Below are positions 24,312-36,659 of a stretch of 64,000 bases of DNA, in pieces. The stretch is taken from assembly GCF_037893015.1 (NCBI RefSeq), contig NC_133666.1, forward strand, positions 157,650,498 through 157,714,497, in the 5' to 3' direction. Every line of letters begins with the position of its first letter. Position 1 is the first letter of the stretch. The notes under the pieces are model-generated. The model was not told the origin of the DNA, did no database searches, and worked only from the letters and a program-made list of their open reading frames with translations. The DNA is from Macrotis lagotis (Eukaryota; Chordata; Mammalia; Peramelemorphia; Peramelidae). The position numbers were made by a program, and so were the translations under genes.

Positions 24312-25657
24312 TCAATTTGATCTACAAAATCCCTCTCAGTTCTGAAAGCATTCTATTGGGTTCTCCATGTAGACAGATCAAAAGGCTTAAGAGATTGTGT
24401 CATCTACTCGCTTCCCAGAGTAAGAGTAATTAACAATCCAAACTGTGATTGCATTTATATCCATATTTATAAGATCCTTACCTCCTGTCCCAATATACAT
24501 TTCACAAAGAAAGATCCATATTTCCTTGGAATTTAAAGGGGAAAGGAAAATAGGTAAGAAATTCCTTCCTACCTAAAACCTTCTTACCTGGGAAAAGATA
24601 GCAAAATCCCTAGCTACTGTGTAAGATCTCCCTAGTCAAGGTGCTACAATATACAGAGGAAAAATATCTCACTTTTGGTTCCATTGCTCAGTAATCAGAC
24701 TATTATAAATTATTGTTATATATGCTGTTTGCTATCATTTTTGTTGCTGAAATCAGATACAAAGTAGGAAGAGATACTCCCAGATCTTACTAAGAAAGGC
24801 AGATATAGCCATTCAGACATCCTAAGATAAAGCAAGAAATTATTAACTAAAAACAAAAGCTGTATCCTTGTTTTGTCTTCCTCAAAGCATCAATAGATAC
24901 AGAACAAGAACAAGGAATGATAAGGTGGAAGGAAGTTCTTTTAAAGTGTCAGAAAAAATATTCCAGGATAGAAAATTGCTAGTTGTTATGAGAAAGTACA
25001 CACATATGTGCATTTTTAGTTCTGATTTGAAAAACATTTTACTTCCTGAAGAGTAAAGCTATAAAGCTTTTATTTTCCAAAACCATTGTGAACATCCATA
25101 GGGTTGACGTCAACAAGCTCCAAAGGGAATTTCTGCTAGTACTCTGTGAGCATAGTAATACAAGAACCATCATGGCTTGGAATCCCCAAAGGGAGGAAAA
25201 GGAAAGATGCTAAAGGAATCCTTTGGGTTTTGTCAGAAAGAGGGAGAAACTTAGATTCCCCCAAAGGCAAGAAAGTATTTGTTTAAAAGAAAAAATGATC
25301 ATTATAAGGATGGATGTCATGCCCAAGGACGTCAACTAATTAAGGAAGATACAAGTTGCTGACTATATATAATATAAATACAATACTTGCATAGATTATA
25401 CATTTTTAAATAGAATTTGTGATCATAAGGTTCCAAAACTATAGGATAGACTTGACTATACAAAATAAAAATCTTAAAATATATTCTTCCTATATTGCTT
25501 TATTTTTCCTGGAAATGAGGACTTATAAAACTGATTTCCAATATTAGTTCATATCCCAAATTATGACCACTAAGTTTCCTCAGATAAAGATGGGCTTACC
25601 CAATCCTCTGCCATTTTAGTTGGGGAGAAATAAGGGCAACATGAATTTGAGAGTGAA
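24312..25657. other. Unassigned non-coding DNA
   Basis: No gene, RNA or repeat was recognised. The short plus-strand frame at 24,868-25,056 has no motif. Confidence 0.5.
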
Positions 25658-25833
25658 AAAGTATTTAGAAGGACAGCTAGGAGGCGCAGTGGATAGAGTA
25701 CAGACCCTGGTGTCAGGAGGACCTGAGTTCAAATCCAACCTCAGACACTTAATAATTACGCAGCTGTGTGACCATGGGCAAGTCACTTAACCCCACTGCC
25801 TTGCAAAAACCAAAAAAAAAAGGTATTTAGAAG
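25658..25833 (+). repeat. WSINE1-type SINE with target duplication
   Basis: 'gacagctaggaggcgcagtg', 'aggaggacctgagttcaaat', 'acttaataattacgcagctg', 'ccactgccttgcaaaaacca', A-tail. Flanked by 'gtatttagaag' on both sides. Confidence 0.92.
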
Positions 25834-27890
25834 TACTAGTTATGTACAAAGGAAGCTAAAAGAAGAAGCTTCCCTGTGGTTACTTGAAAGTAGCAGATGC
25901 AAGATCAGTTGGTTACTTTAGTAATATTCTTCATGCTGCTAGATGACAAGAAATAGGATTCCAAAGAGAATAGATATCAATGGAGATTAGTGCATTTGCA
26001 GTGGGGGGAGGGGGAGAAGTCATGATATTTCTGTGAGTGACAAAGAATCATATAAAAAGGACAAAACAAAGAAAGAACCAGGTGTGGTTTGAGGAATATT
26101 AGATAGCAACAATCCAGGAGGGAGTCCTTAGAATTCTCTTCATGTTTATTTATTTAGCTGTTGATAAATATAAACTCCTATATTTAGCTTCCAAAAATTA
26201 GTTGCACAGGTATGGAGTGGGGGAAGAGAAAAAGTGACATAACACTTATTGAGAAAAAGATCTTAGGTTTTAAATTAATTACAAGCAACCCAAGAGTGAG
26301 TAGAATTAAAAGCTGCTGCTGCTAAGAAAAAAACTTTAATACATAATTGGATCCATTTACAGTAATGTGTCATTTACATCAAGGGAGAAAACAGTCTGAC
26401 TATTCTTTTCACTGATCAGAATACACCTTGATTTTTTTACATTATATATTTAAATAGGACATTAAACATTCAAATATATCCCTAAGAGAAATTGATGACT
26501 GATGTGAAAGTGGATACGAGAAAAGAGGAAAAATTGCAATGGAAAATATGCTTTAGGGTCAAGAAATGAAAGAACCAAAAAATTATGAGTTACTTAGATA
26601 ACTTATACTTATGCATCACAAATTTTGTCTTCAGAGAGATATTTAGAATAAGAGATTATAACTCAGGCTTTCAACTAAGCATGAGATGTTTTGCACACTG
26701 CTGACATGTAGTGTAGGACTCCAGATTTGTGATGAGATACTGAGGCAATGTGGCTATGCTATATAGTTGTATAAAAAGGAAGAGCTGGTACCAGAGTCTT
26801 TTTTGAGAAGACATGTGTATGATTTGAGAGATTCTTTAGGAAAAACAACTGTAGAGAAACAAAGACTTTGAAAACAGGAAACCTGGGAGAAGCCAACTCT
26901 TCAAATTGCAACTGATTAACAATTTTCCGCCATAGAAGTTTCAGAAATTTTCCTTTGAGTGCAATTGTACTCTCTCCCTTGGTTTCATTTTGCTCCCAGC
27001 TAAAGAATTCATTTACTCTTTTTTATTATTTGATATAATTTATATAAGTTTTCCAATTTCTGTTCTAGAAATGCATTTATTTACTATTTGCTAATTGTGA
27101 AGATATTTGTATAACTAGCTTTTGGTAGGAAGGGGTTAAGTAAGAAGGTATGAACTTGAGGCTACCCCCTGTTAAGAGTTACTCTAAAAGTCACTTTTGT
27201 TCTGAATCTATTGTACACATATACTAACAGTATTTGAAGGAGCAGAGATATAATTCTAGTCTGATACCCCCCCCTGCAGAGAGGTGAGAGAAGACTAAGT
27301 TTATGGCCACAATCTTTATCACATTCCCCTCAAAGTGGAAATTGCACTCTCTCTACAAGAAGATTGACTAGATTTTTCAAATCACATTTAGACAGTCCAT
27401 ATGAACATATCCAGCTTACATGGCAACAAAAATTTATATTATAAAAATGAAGTTGACTATATTTTTAAAAAAATATGAAAAGAATGACTATAGACATGGC
27501 AATCATTTTAGAAGTTACTGTAAGACCACTGATTAAAGCAAAAGTAAAAGCAAACTGCAAATTAAATGGGAAGGCTAAATTTGAGAAAATGTTTGTAATT
27601 ACAACAGCTCTGAATAGACTTGTTTAAACAAATTGTCAGCTCAAGAAAATGGGAAATGGATAAAAATAAAGATATTGACTCCAGTTAAAAAAAAGTTCAA
27701 ATTACTTCACTCATTAAATATTTTGTTACCTTTCCAACAAGAAAGCCATTACAGCTAAAGGTGGTATAAACTTATTTGTAAAACGTGACAGCAGAGAATG
27801 GTAAAAGACCTCAAGTAGAAAATATTGCCACACAAATCAGTGCAATGAAAAGGGAAAATAGGCCTGCAGAGAATTTATCATGAAATGAAT
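25834..27890. other. Unassigned non-coding DNA
   Basis: Around 26,980-27,300 there is weak similarity to 700-1,020 (shared 18-base word at 27,244-27,261). 27,530-27,890 may be decayed 5' RTE sequence leading into the next feature, but nothing firm can be read. Confidence 0.45.
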
Positions 27891-29190
27891 CTAACTCAAA
27901 ACAGCAAGTATTTTGATAGTATCTTTAGGTGAAATTAAGAGTAGGGGAAGAACAAGAAATGGAACAAATATGTCAACATTTCTATAGTAAACTTTTTTTC
28001 ATCAGTAATAATAGTAAAACCATCACATTTAAATCCTACCATGCTGTAAAAGCAGTTATCTTAGAGTTGATCTTAGGGTTTGAATTGATTATTGGTTAGA
28101 GGTTGTGACAATAATACTAAAGAAGATGAATTTGAGAAGAAGCAGCTGGGCCTGACCAAATACATATGGAAGAAATCCATGCTAGAAATGACACCATTTT
28201 AGAGTCCTTAGAGAATAGTTCTCAAGATATTGCAAAGACAAACATATGGAAAGGGTATTGGATAGTTCTTTTCACCCTAAAAAAAGATGAATGAGAAGAC
28301 CTCATCAACTTTGTGTTGACCTGTGTGCCTACTTTTTCATCTCTAGAAAATCTTCGTGAGAATTGTCTTTTTAAGTGTCAAGGTTAACCTCAATCACAAT
28401 ATGAGAAAGATATAGAAGAAGGCTTTCACTGATAATTTTTCCTAGAAGATATCACTTTTTAATTATATTACTCACTGAAAAACCCAGAGAATTGCAACCT
28501 CACTGTTTGTGGCTTATAAATTTTAATTCAATTAAATTTAATAAATGTATTAGGTGCCTATTGTATAATAGACACATTGTTTTTAAAAAGTTACTGTTTT
28601 CATAAAGCAAAATAGAGTCCCAAAGGCATTTCTCAGACAAAATATTTCTTCTACTTGTATCAAAATCATTTAAGATATAACAGTCATGACTTTAAGGAGA
28701 TAAACCACTGAGTAACAAATTCTAATCTAATTGTTAAAAGATGAGAAAGACATAGGTAGATATAGATATAAAAGCAAATGCAAATATAGACTATGAGCTC
28801 CTTGAGAATAAGAACTATTTTGGTAGATGCTTAATAAATGTCTATTGACTGGCTGACATATAATGATAGACAAATCTATATGTCACTCATTGTGGCTATG
28901 AACAGACAAAGCACTACAAAGAACAAGAGTAAGGATATCATCAAGGAAAAAATAAGATGAACAGGTGATTTGTGGAAGGTGAAGAATAACAAATGGATAG
29001 CTGGGTGTCTCACTGGTTCCCTATTGACATCAGGAAAAAGCAAGAAGAATTTCCAGAAAATTGGATGAACACCCTACCCCCATCCATTGACAAATTAATG
29101 GGAAGACATGGACAACAGTCACAGAGAATAGGCAGGCATAAATGGTCTTGGTTCTGCACTGTTGATGTCAACATACAAATCAATAACATC
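27890..29190 (+). mobile_element. RTE-clade LINE remnant, copy 1
   Basis: RTE elements are non-LTR retrotransposons with one endonuclease-reverse transcriptase protein; they are known in marsupials. In broken frames one reads EQEMEQICQHFYSKLF (about 27,950), which is the RTE spacer before the RT. Next comes AVGPDQIHMEEIHA with a following WKGYWIVLFTLKK (28,140-28,290), the RT-1/RT-2 region (family: KAPGPDGI... and SWKTSKTVLLYKKGD). Near 29,000 comes WVSHWFPIDIRKK, which matches the C-terminal RTE motif W(T/S)..V(T/S)(D/E)W.PRD.K. The middle (28,460-28,860) holds other old repeat sequence, including an L2 3' end, so the catalytic FADD region is not visible. The 101-codon frame at 28,993-29,298 is this decayed C-terminus. 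Many stops and frameshifts; dead. Confidence 0.7.
28785..28860 (+). repeat. L2 3'-end scrap
   Basis: 'gactatgagctccttgagaa' 'taagaac' ... 'agatgcttaataaatgtcta' is the L2 terminal region. Confidence 0.7.
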
Positions 29191-29699
29191 ACAGTACCAC
29201 TTAAGTATTTTAGTATATATAATCATTTAAGGTGTTTGCCATTTTCCCATAAAACCCAAACAAAAGAAGGGTTCCAAACTCATTGTAGGGATCTCTAAAT
29301 GTGTTTTTAGAGTTTATATGAAGCAAATTTCTTCTAACCTTGGAATACTGTAATATCCTCTGAGAAATTCACAGCAATAACAAAGAGATTGACTTAATCT
29401 TCCAAACCATAAGGACAAAAGAGGAAGAAGTGGATGAAAAAATGTATATTGCTCAGACTACAAACATACAGTGAGATGAAAAGCCCACTAGATCAGACTA
29501 TCAATATGAGTGCTTTAGACAATCACTAGAGTAGGAAATGGGTCCAATCAGGTTCACTTTTGAAAAGTCACACAGAAATTTTTCTTCCTTAAGTCTGAAT
29601 ATATTTGGACATGTCACTAAATATGATACGCACACGTAAACACACACACACACACCACCACCACCACCACCACCACCACCACCACCACCACCACCATTC
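29191..29699. other. Unassigned DNA with compound microsatellite
   Basis: Nothing was recognised before the (CA)n(CCA)n tract at 29,636-29,697 (about 9 CA and 14 CCA units). Confidence 0.6.
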
Positions 29700-30240
29700 A
29701 ATAAACACTAGTAGCTCCTCCACCTACAGGATCAAATATAAAATCTTTTTTTTTTTACTTTTAAAGCTTTTCATGACCTAACTCTTCCCTAATTTTTTAG
29801 TCTTCGTACATTTTAATTTTTTCCAATTATTTCAATCCAGGGACACAAGCCTCTTTACTCTTTCTGATATATTACAATCCATTTTCCAACTCTGATCATT
29901 TTTACTGACTGACTTCCATTCCCTGAATATAATCCCTCCTTATCTCTGCCTCCTCAGTTCCCTGGCTTCCTCAGGTCTTATCTAAATTTCTATCTTTTCT
30001 AAGAAGGTTTCTTCATCTTCCTTAATCTTTATGTCTTCCTTCTGAGATTATTTCCTATCTGTTTATCTATCTATACCTATATTTATATGTATAATCTGGT
30101 TGTACATAATTATTTGCATATTGTCTTCTCAAATGGACTTTGAGCTCCTGAAGAGCAAGGAATGTTTTTGTCTCTTTTTTGTTCACAGAACTTAACACAT
30201 AGTAGGAGTTTAATAAATGCATTTTGGTTGACTGATACCA
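29700..30240 (+). repeat. L2 LINE 3' end
   Basis: 'gcttttcatgacctaactct', 'gttccctggcttcctcaggt', 'aagaaggtttcttcatcttc', 'ttgagctcctgaagagcaag', 'aacttaacacatagtagg', 'agtttaataaatgc'. Complete to the L2 terminus. Confidence 0.85.
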
Positions 30241-30904
30241 AACTGTTCATTCCTGTAAAAACTGACATCTTTAACACCAATATTTTTCATTGATATTTAA
30301 GGCTTTAAATCCTGAAATTTCATAAAATGGGAAGAATTAAAGTTACTGTAACCCAAAAGATAATAGAAAGATGCATGGCAAGAATTTAGTATTTATAATG
30401 TTACTATATATGATTTGTAAAGACATTATCAAGCCTTGGATGAGTAGAAAAGAAGTGGATTTATTTAAATGTTATTAAATTAAAAACAATTTAAATATGA
30501 ATATGACTACCTGATTCAGGCAAAGGATGGATTTTCTAATATTAGAGTGTTTTATATGAAATGGCTCAAATGAAGAACCATTAATTACACTTTTGCCAAG
30601 TTTAATAGCATCTTAATCATCCAGGGGTCATTTATTTAGCTATACCCAACCTTTCTAGAACACTTATAAGAAGCAAGAAAGAAGCAAAAAAAAAAGTTTC
30701 TGAGTGGTCAAAATAGATGCCTCAAAAATCAATTCTTTAAAGTCCTTCTTAAAGGAATATCCCAGAGTACCTCACTAATAGACTATCTATTCTTGCACAT
30801 ATTCCCAACACAACTCTTAAAATTATAGTTTGACAAAAAATCTACTTTCTAGGTCCACAAAATATTAGAAACAAACTACAATGAAGCTGTCATGCTACTG
30901 CAAT
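30241..30904. other. Unassigned non-coding DNA
   Basis: AT-rich, nothing recognised. Confidence 0.5.
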
Positions 30905-31270
30905 TCCTCTCTCTTGGCTTCGGTTTCCTCATCTGTAAAAGGAACAGATTGGATTAAATAATGCCTGAGAGCTTTATCTGACACAGACAGTCACCAATTC
31001 CTAGAATGAACTTTCTCCTCATCTCCACCTCTTAAATTCCCTGGGTTCTTTCAAGGCATAGCTATGCACCACCTCATGCACTTTCCTGATCACCCAAGAT
31101 GTGAGTACTCTATTTAGCTTCAAATTGTCAGGTAAATACTTTTATGTTTATGTCTTGTATCCTCCCATTAGGAAAACTCTTGAGAGCAGAGCATTTTTTT
31201 TATTACTTGAATCAACTAGTGTGCATATAGTAAGCACTTAATGCTTATTGTTCTTGTTGTATTGGGTTGA
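30905..31270 (+). repeat. MIR scrap followed by L2 3' end
   Basis: 30,905-30,985: 'ggtttcctcatctgtaaaag' (MIR). 30,990-31,270: 'ctccacctcttaaattccct', 'tttcctgatcacccaagatg', 'aactcttgagagcagagc', 'agtaagcacttaatgctt' (L2). Confidence 0.75.
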
Positions 31271-31644
31271 GCAACTGGATTTATACCTTGATGCTATGTG
31301 ACAATCTGACAGGAAAGCAAGAGACTTTATAGAATAGATCTAAGAACTAAAAACAACAGTTTAGCTTCATTTAATATTGTCATAATTTATTATTTGTAAG
31401 ATCTTATAAAGAAGATAATGGACAATTATAAAATATGATCACCTCATAAAGCTAAGAGAAACAGAAGAGTATAGGGTCAGTTTAAAGAAAACTTGGCAAG
31501 ATATCCAGTTAAGCAAAGTCATCCAAAGGGTATTCAGGAATGAAAATGGAAGAAAAACTACAAACAATTAAGCTGCAGGAGGAGGGGAATTGCAAAAAAT
31601 ATTTTAACACATTTTTCTACATCAATGACAGTGAAACTTTAAAC

Positions 31645-31957
31645 CCTAATCTTTCTTTGTTTGTCCTTCATTCTCATAGATCATGTCATCAAGAAGATGA
31701 TGCCATGACAAGCATGTGAATTGGATTTGAGTGAGGTAACTGTGCTAAGTCACCAGCCTTCACTTTCTCCTCCAGAGGCATCTGGGTCCAATGGGCACAT
31801 ATGAATCAGGATGATTGAATGTGAGGCAACAGGATTAAGTGATTTGTTCACATTCACACAGCTAATGAGTATCAATTGTCTAAAACTGGATTCAAACTCC
31901 TGTCCTGATTCCAAGACCAGTGGCTCTATCCACTGTGCTACTTAGCTGCCCTATACA
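31645..31957 (-). repeat. Long-tailed tRNA-SINE in RTE
   Basis: Reverse of the family at 18,332-18,652: 'tttgtttgtccttcattctc', 'tgatgccatgacaagcatgt', 'tctcctccagaggcatctgg', 'atgaatcaggatgattgaat', 'ctctatccactgtgctactt', 'agctgcc'. Confidence 0.85.
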
Positions 31958-32344
31958 GTAGTAGACCATTAGGAAAGGTATCTAAATAAGAAGATGTGTT
32001 GAAAAAATATTGAACTTTAATACTGAATAAAGGTGACCAAGAAAACATCATTAGTCACTAACCAAAACTAAACCACTAACTTACCCTTTCATTTTAAACA
32101 AAATCTTTTGTAAAATAATCCAAACATAAATTGAAAGCATCCCCAATAGTAATATCAATAAGGAACAAGTTGGTCTCCACAGGAGAGACTTCCACCATGG
32201 ACCATATCTTTTATATTTCACAGTGATATTAAAGATGTAGAAAACAAAAGACCCCATTATGTGTATCCTCTAGTGGTTATAAAAAAGCATATGATTCTGC
32301 AGAAGGAAAAAAGTGCTTTATTAAAGACTCTTCTACAAGAAGTC

Positions 32345-32605
32345 TTTTTTCTGAGATTATTCAGTCATTTTGGTTGTATCCATCTCATCATGGCCCCATT
32401 TGGTCTTTTCTTGGGTAAAGATACTGCAGGGGTTTGCCATTTCCTTCTCCAGTTCATTTTACAGATGAGAAAACTGAGGCAAATAGGGCTCAGTTACTTA
32501 CCCAGGGCAACACAGCTAGTAAGTGCCTGAGGCTACCTTTGAACCTAGGAAAATGAATCTTCCTAACTTCAGGTCCAGTAATTCATCTACTGTTCCCACC
32601 TAGTT
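32345..32605 (-). repeat. MAR1-type SINE in RTE
   Basis: 'ttattcagtcattttggttg', 'gtttgccatttccttctcca', 'gttcattttacagatgagaa', 'acacagctagtaagtgcctg', 'ctgttcccacctagt'. Near full length. Confidence 0.88.
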
Positions 32606-32914
32606 TCTCTCAACAATCTTCCCTTTTTTACAACAAAAATCATTCAAGATTCCTTGGAAATCATAGCAAAATAATTGACTTTTTAAATTACTCTGTAGTA
32701 ATAAATCAGACAAGGCATAAGCCAGGAAGTTGTCTGTTCACCAGAGGAATTTGTCACTGTGATGGAGGAGATACAATGCAGCATTTAGATCAGAGGGATT
32801 CCCTGTGGATAGAGAAGTCTTCCAAATATTTATTCCAGTTTATAGATGATGTTTTGATTGTATCACGACCCAGAAGAGAGCTAAAGCATTCAAAGAATTT
32901 GGTCTGTTCATCCA

Positions 32915-33146
32915 CAGCTGGGTGGCACAATGGATAGAATACCGAACCTGCAGTCAAGAGGACCTGAGTTCAAATCTAGCTAGATACTAACTGTATGACA
33001 CTGGTAAAGTCACTTAACTCTGTTTATTTCAGTTTCTTCATCCATAAAATCAGTTGGAGAAGGAAATGGCAACCCATCATTATAGTCTTTTCCAATAAAA
33101 CCCATATGGAGACACAAAGAGTCAGACATGCCTGAAACATCTGAAC
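32915..33146 (+). repeat. MAR1-type SINE in RTE
   Basis: 'agctgggtggcacaatggat', 'gaggacctgagttcaaatct', 'cagttggagaaggaaatggc', 'agagtcagacatgcctgaaa', 'catctgaacagcaataaca'. Confidence 0.88.
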
Positions 33147-33499
33147 AGCAATAACATCCAGATAGTTAACACCAAATAGTTGACAAATGTCCATTGCACA
33201 GATTTCAGTTTGCATTTGGACACACAACTTATAGAGTTTGTCCAGAATAATGTATAACTGAGATAAATGGTACAAATGGACAATGAGTCAGACCAAGTTG
33301 AATTGGAGGAAGTGAGTGACCTAGACAAATTTCAAAGATCAAAGACTGACCCTAGACTTCCTGTGAAAATAAAGATTCATCTTTTCAATACTAACATTCT
33401 ACCAAATCAGATATTTGAAAAGTTCTTAGCTCAGTGTATAGAACTGTTTAATAAAATGTTGTTCCCTTCTCTTTCCTTACCATGGTTGTATATAGTAGT

Positions 33500-34798
33500 G
33501 TGACACAGAATGCCAATGCCTCAAAAGAAATAAAAATGTTTGTCACTTGGAGTAGTATGGCATTGTGTATAGAGATGATAATAAAGCACATGCCTCATCT
33601 GTTAAGGATACAATATACAAACATTGAGAAACTCCAAAAAAAAGAACCAAGTATTAAAAACACCACCACATGGTTTAGCCTTACCAGATCTAAAATTATA
33701 TTATAAAGCATCACTCATCAAAACTGTCTGGTATTAGCTATGAAATAGAGTGGTGGATCAGTGGAATGGACTAGATGCAATAGCAGGAAATGATTACAGT
33801 AATTGGCTATTTGATAAACCCAAAAAGTCCAGCTACTGAGATAAAAACTCTCTCTTTGATAAAAACTGTTGGGAAGGGGCAGCTAGGTGGTGCAGTGGAT
33901 AGAGCACCGGACCCAGAGTCAGGAGTACCTAAGTTCAAATCTGACCTCAGACACTTAATAATTAACTAGCTGTAGGGCTTTGGGCAAGCCACTTAGCCCC
34001 ATTTGCCTTGCAAAAACTTAAAGAGATTGTTGGGAAAATTGGAAGATAGTACTGAAGAAACTTGGATTAGACCAACACTTCACACCCTATACCAAGATAA
34101 GATCAAAATGGGTACAGGATTTAGAGATAAAAAACAATATTATAAGCAAACTAGATGATCAAGGAGTAGTATATCTGTCAGATCTATGGAAAGTAGTTTA
34201 TGACCAAAGAAGAGATGGAGAACATCATTAAAAACAAACTAGATAATTTTGATTACATTAAATTAAGAAGCTTTTGCACAGACAAAACCACTGCAACCAA
34301 GATCAAAAGAAATGTAGTAAACTGGAAAACAATTTTTACAACTAATATTTCTGTCAAAAGACTCATTTATAAAATATACAGACAACTGAGTCAAATTTTC
34401 AAGAAAACAAGCCATTCCCCAATTGACAAATGATCAGAGGATATGCAAAGGCAATTTACAGATGAGGAATCTAAGCAATCCATACTCATTTGAAAAAACT
34501 GTTCTAAATCACTACTTATTAGAGAAATGCAATTAAGGTATCTCTGAGGTACCACCTCACACATAATATGACCAGAAAGGACAATGATCAATGTTGGAAG
34601 GGATGTGGGAAATCTGGGACACTAATACATTGTTGGTGGAGCTGTGAACTCATTCAACCTTTCTGGAGAGCAATTTGGAATTATGCACAAAGGATAACAA
34701 AAATATGCATAGCCTTTGATCCAGCAATACCACTACTGAGTCTATACCCTGATGTGATTATGAAAAAGGGAAAAATATCACATGATCAAAAATATTCA
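33500..34798 (+). mobile_element. L1 ORF2 3' part, left half of the interrupted older L1
   Basis: The sequence follows the marsupial L1 ORF2 C-terminal third: 'ctaaaattatattataaagc' 'atcactcatcaaaactgtct ggtatt', 'cagacaaaaccactgcaacc', 'gacaaatgatcagaggatat', 'gagaaatgcaattaaggtat'. In frame it gives CWKGCGKSGTLIHCWWSCEL (34,592-34,651), matching the L1 C-terminal CysHis region CW..CG..GTL.HCWW.C, and DPAIPLLSLYPD, matching DPAIPLLGIYP. The copy is 5' truncated, has stops and frameshifts, contains a SINE (33,877-34,021), and stops at the target site of the younger element. It resumes at 38,487. Confidence 0.9.
33877..34021 (+). repeat. WSINE1-type SINE inside L1
   Basis: 'aggggcagctaggtggtgca' ... 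'ccccatttgccttgcaaaaa'. Flanked by 'tgttgggaa' on both sides, so it was inserted after the L1. Confidence 0.92.
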
Positions 34799-35543
34799 CT
34801 GGGGTGGAGCCAAGATGGTGACAAGAGCAGATTGTGTCTTAGGTGCTCTCTCATAAATCTTCGAAACTAAGGACTTTAACTAAATTTTCGAGAGACAGAA
34901 CCCACAGAGGGACCCAGTGAGGCAGTTCTCCTACTCAAGGTAACCTGGAAAAGAGCAGAAAGGCTGTGCTCCCTGGGGTTGGGGGGCGGCCCACCAGAGG
35001 GGTGGCCTGCCAGAGCAAAAGAAATTCAGCCTCCTGGAAGCAGCCCCATGGTGCTAGGAGGTGCGGCTCACAGCAGCAGGGGAGTCTCCTTAGCTACGCC
35101 CTGGGGAACACCAAGTACAAATTGGGGAAACAGCAGGGACCTCTGCCAGAGCAAGCACCTGAAGTCCAGCCCTCAGGGCACACAGCCAGTGGCCACTACA
35201 TTCCAGATCCAGGAAACACAAGCAGGTGGAGCCCGTAAACAGGAACCCTGTTTGGGCATGAGCCCATTGAGCTGAGGGAGGGGAATGAAGAGAGACTGCT
35301 GAGCTCTGTCCTCTGCCCCTGGAACAGGACTCTGGGGCTCTGAACACATTCAGATCCTGATCGCAGTCTAGGCTCCCCCCATAGAACAGCAGGGGCCCCC
35401 TCCACCTCAGCCCTGTAGCAGAGAGGGACGTATATGGTCATTCACAGACCAGGAGGGAGGACAGAGCCTCACACACTGAGACCCTTGTAGGAGTGTCCCA
35501 AAAGCTCAGGAAACACACCAAAAACAGGCTTAGGCTGGGAAAA

Positions 35544-36659
35544 TGAGCAAGCAGAGAAAAAAAGAGGAACACCATTCAGAAATATTTTGCAAATTAGCCC
35601 AAGAATGATCAAAATACTCAGTCTGAAGATGAGGAAGTACAAGCTCCTGCATCTAAAGACTCCAAGAAAAACTGAAATTGGGCTCAGGCTATGACAGAGC
35701 TCAAAAAAGACTTTGAAAATCAAATGAGGGAGTTGGAAGAAAAACTGGGAAAAGAAAGGAGAGAGATGCAGGAAAAACATGAAAATGAAGTCAGCAGCCT
35801 AGTCAAGGAAATCCAAAAAATGCTGAAGAAAAGAGCATGCTAAAAACCAGCTTAGGTCAAATGGATAGAACAGTTCAAAAAAGTTATTGAGGAGAAGAAT
35901 GCTTTAAAAAGCAAAATTGGCCAGATGGAAAAAGAGATAAGAAAACTCTCTGAGGAGAACAAATCCTTCAGACAAAGAATAGAATTCAGGGAGATTGATG
36001 AATTTACCAGAAATCAGGAATCAATACTTCAAAAGCAAAAAAAAATGAAAAATTAGAAGATAATGTGAAACATCTCATTGAAAAAAACAACTGATATGGA
36101 AAACAGATTTAGGAAAGATAATTTAAAAATTATTGGAATACCTGAAATTCATGATCTGGAAAAGAGCCTTGATAGCATTTTCAAAGAATTACTACAGGAA
36201 AATTGCCCTGATATCCTAGAAGCAGAGGGCAAAATAGAAATGGAGAGAATCCACCCATCCCCCCCCCCAGAAAGAGATGCCAAAAAACCAACCCCTAGGA
36301 ATATTATAGCCAAGTTCCAGAACTCCCAAGTCAAAGAGAAAATATTACAAATATCTAGGACACAATTCAAATATCATGGAGCTGCAATCAGGATCTCACA
36401 GGACTTAGCAGCAACTACATTAAAAGCTCATAGGGCTTGGAATATAATATACCAGAAGGCAAAAGAGCTTGGAATGCAACCAAGAATCAACTACCCAGCA
36501 AGGCTGAATGTCCTCTTCCAGGGAAAAAGATGGACTTTCAATGAACCAGGGGAATTTCAAATGTTCCTGATGGAATGGCCAGAGCTGAACAGAAGGTTTG
36601 ATCTTCAAATACAGACCTCAGGTGAAGCATATAGATTGGAGGAGAAGGGGGAAATATGA
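35544..36659 (+). pseudogene. L1 ORF1 (RNA-binding chaperone), decayed
   Basis: ORF1p of L1 is a trimeric RNA-binding protein. From ATG at 35,544 the frame begins MSKQRKKEEHHSEIF and then runs as a lysine/glutamate-rich coiled coil (for example LEEKLGKERREMQEKHENEV near 35,730-35,790), broken by frameshifts and stops. From 36,078 to 36,659 it is open for 193 codons and carries the RRM-like domain (NLKIIGIPE at about residue 15; KPTPRNIIAKF near 70; RAWNIIYQKAKELG) and the C-terminal domain ending in the LNRRFDLQIQTSGEAYRLEE region. Total span of about 371 codons equals a complete ORF1. A C8 run at 36,260 inside the open part gives a P-P-P stretch. Confidence 0.88.

Larger units (their letters stand above)
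31390..33480 (+). mobile_element. RTE-clade LINE remnant, copy 2 (outer shell of nest)
   Basis: Segments between three inserted SINEs read, in broken frames: VFRNENGRKTT (about 31,535), the pre-RT spacer; NKGDQENII (about 32,025), family KKGD.EDL.NYRPI; EQVGLHRRDFHHGPYLLYFT (about 32,170), family EQAGFRRGFST.DHI; IRQGISQEVVCSPEEFVTVM (about 32,700), family G(V/I)(R/K)QGD.ISPKLF...; then KIKIHLFNTNILP (about 33,360), family ...AHLFNTTVLP. The order follows the RTE reverse transcriptase from thumb-proximal spacer to the connection region. The rest of the C-terminus reappears at 39,105-39,340 beyond the L1 insertions. Copy 2 overlaps in domain content with copy 1, so the two are separate insertions. 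Confidence 0.75.

Noticed and set aside
28993-29298. 101-codon frame as an unknown gene
   Set aside because: The W-P-x-D-x-K motif and its position after RT motifs fit the RTE C-terminus.
34966-35441. Overlapping Gly/Ser/Pro-rich frames on both strands
   Set aside because: They lie in the GC-rich L1 5' UTR; marsupial L1 5' UTRs are not known to code on these frames.
36078-36659. 193-codon open frame as a host gene
   Set aside because: It is the RNA-binding and C-terminal part of L1 ORF1p, flanked by L1 5' UTR and inter-ORF spacer.
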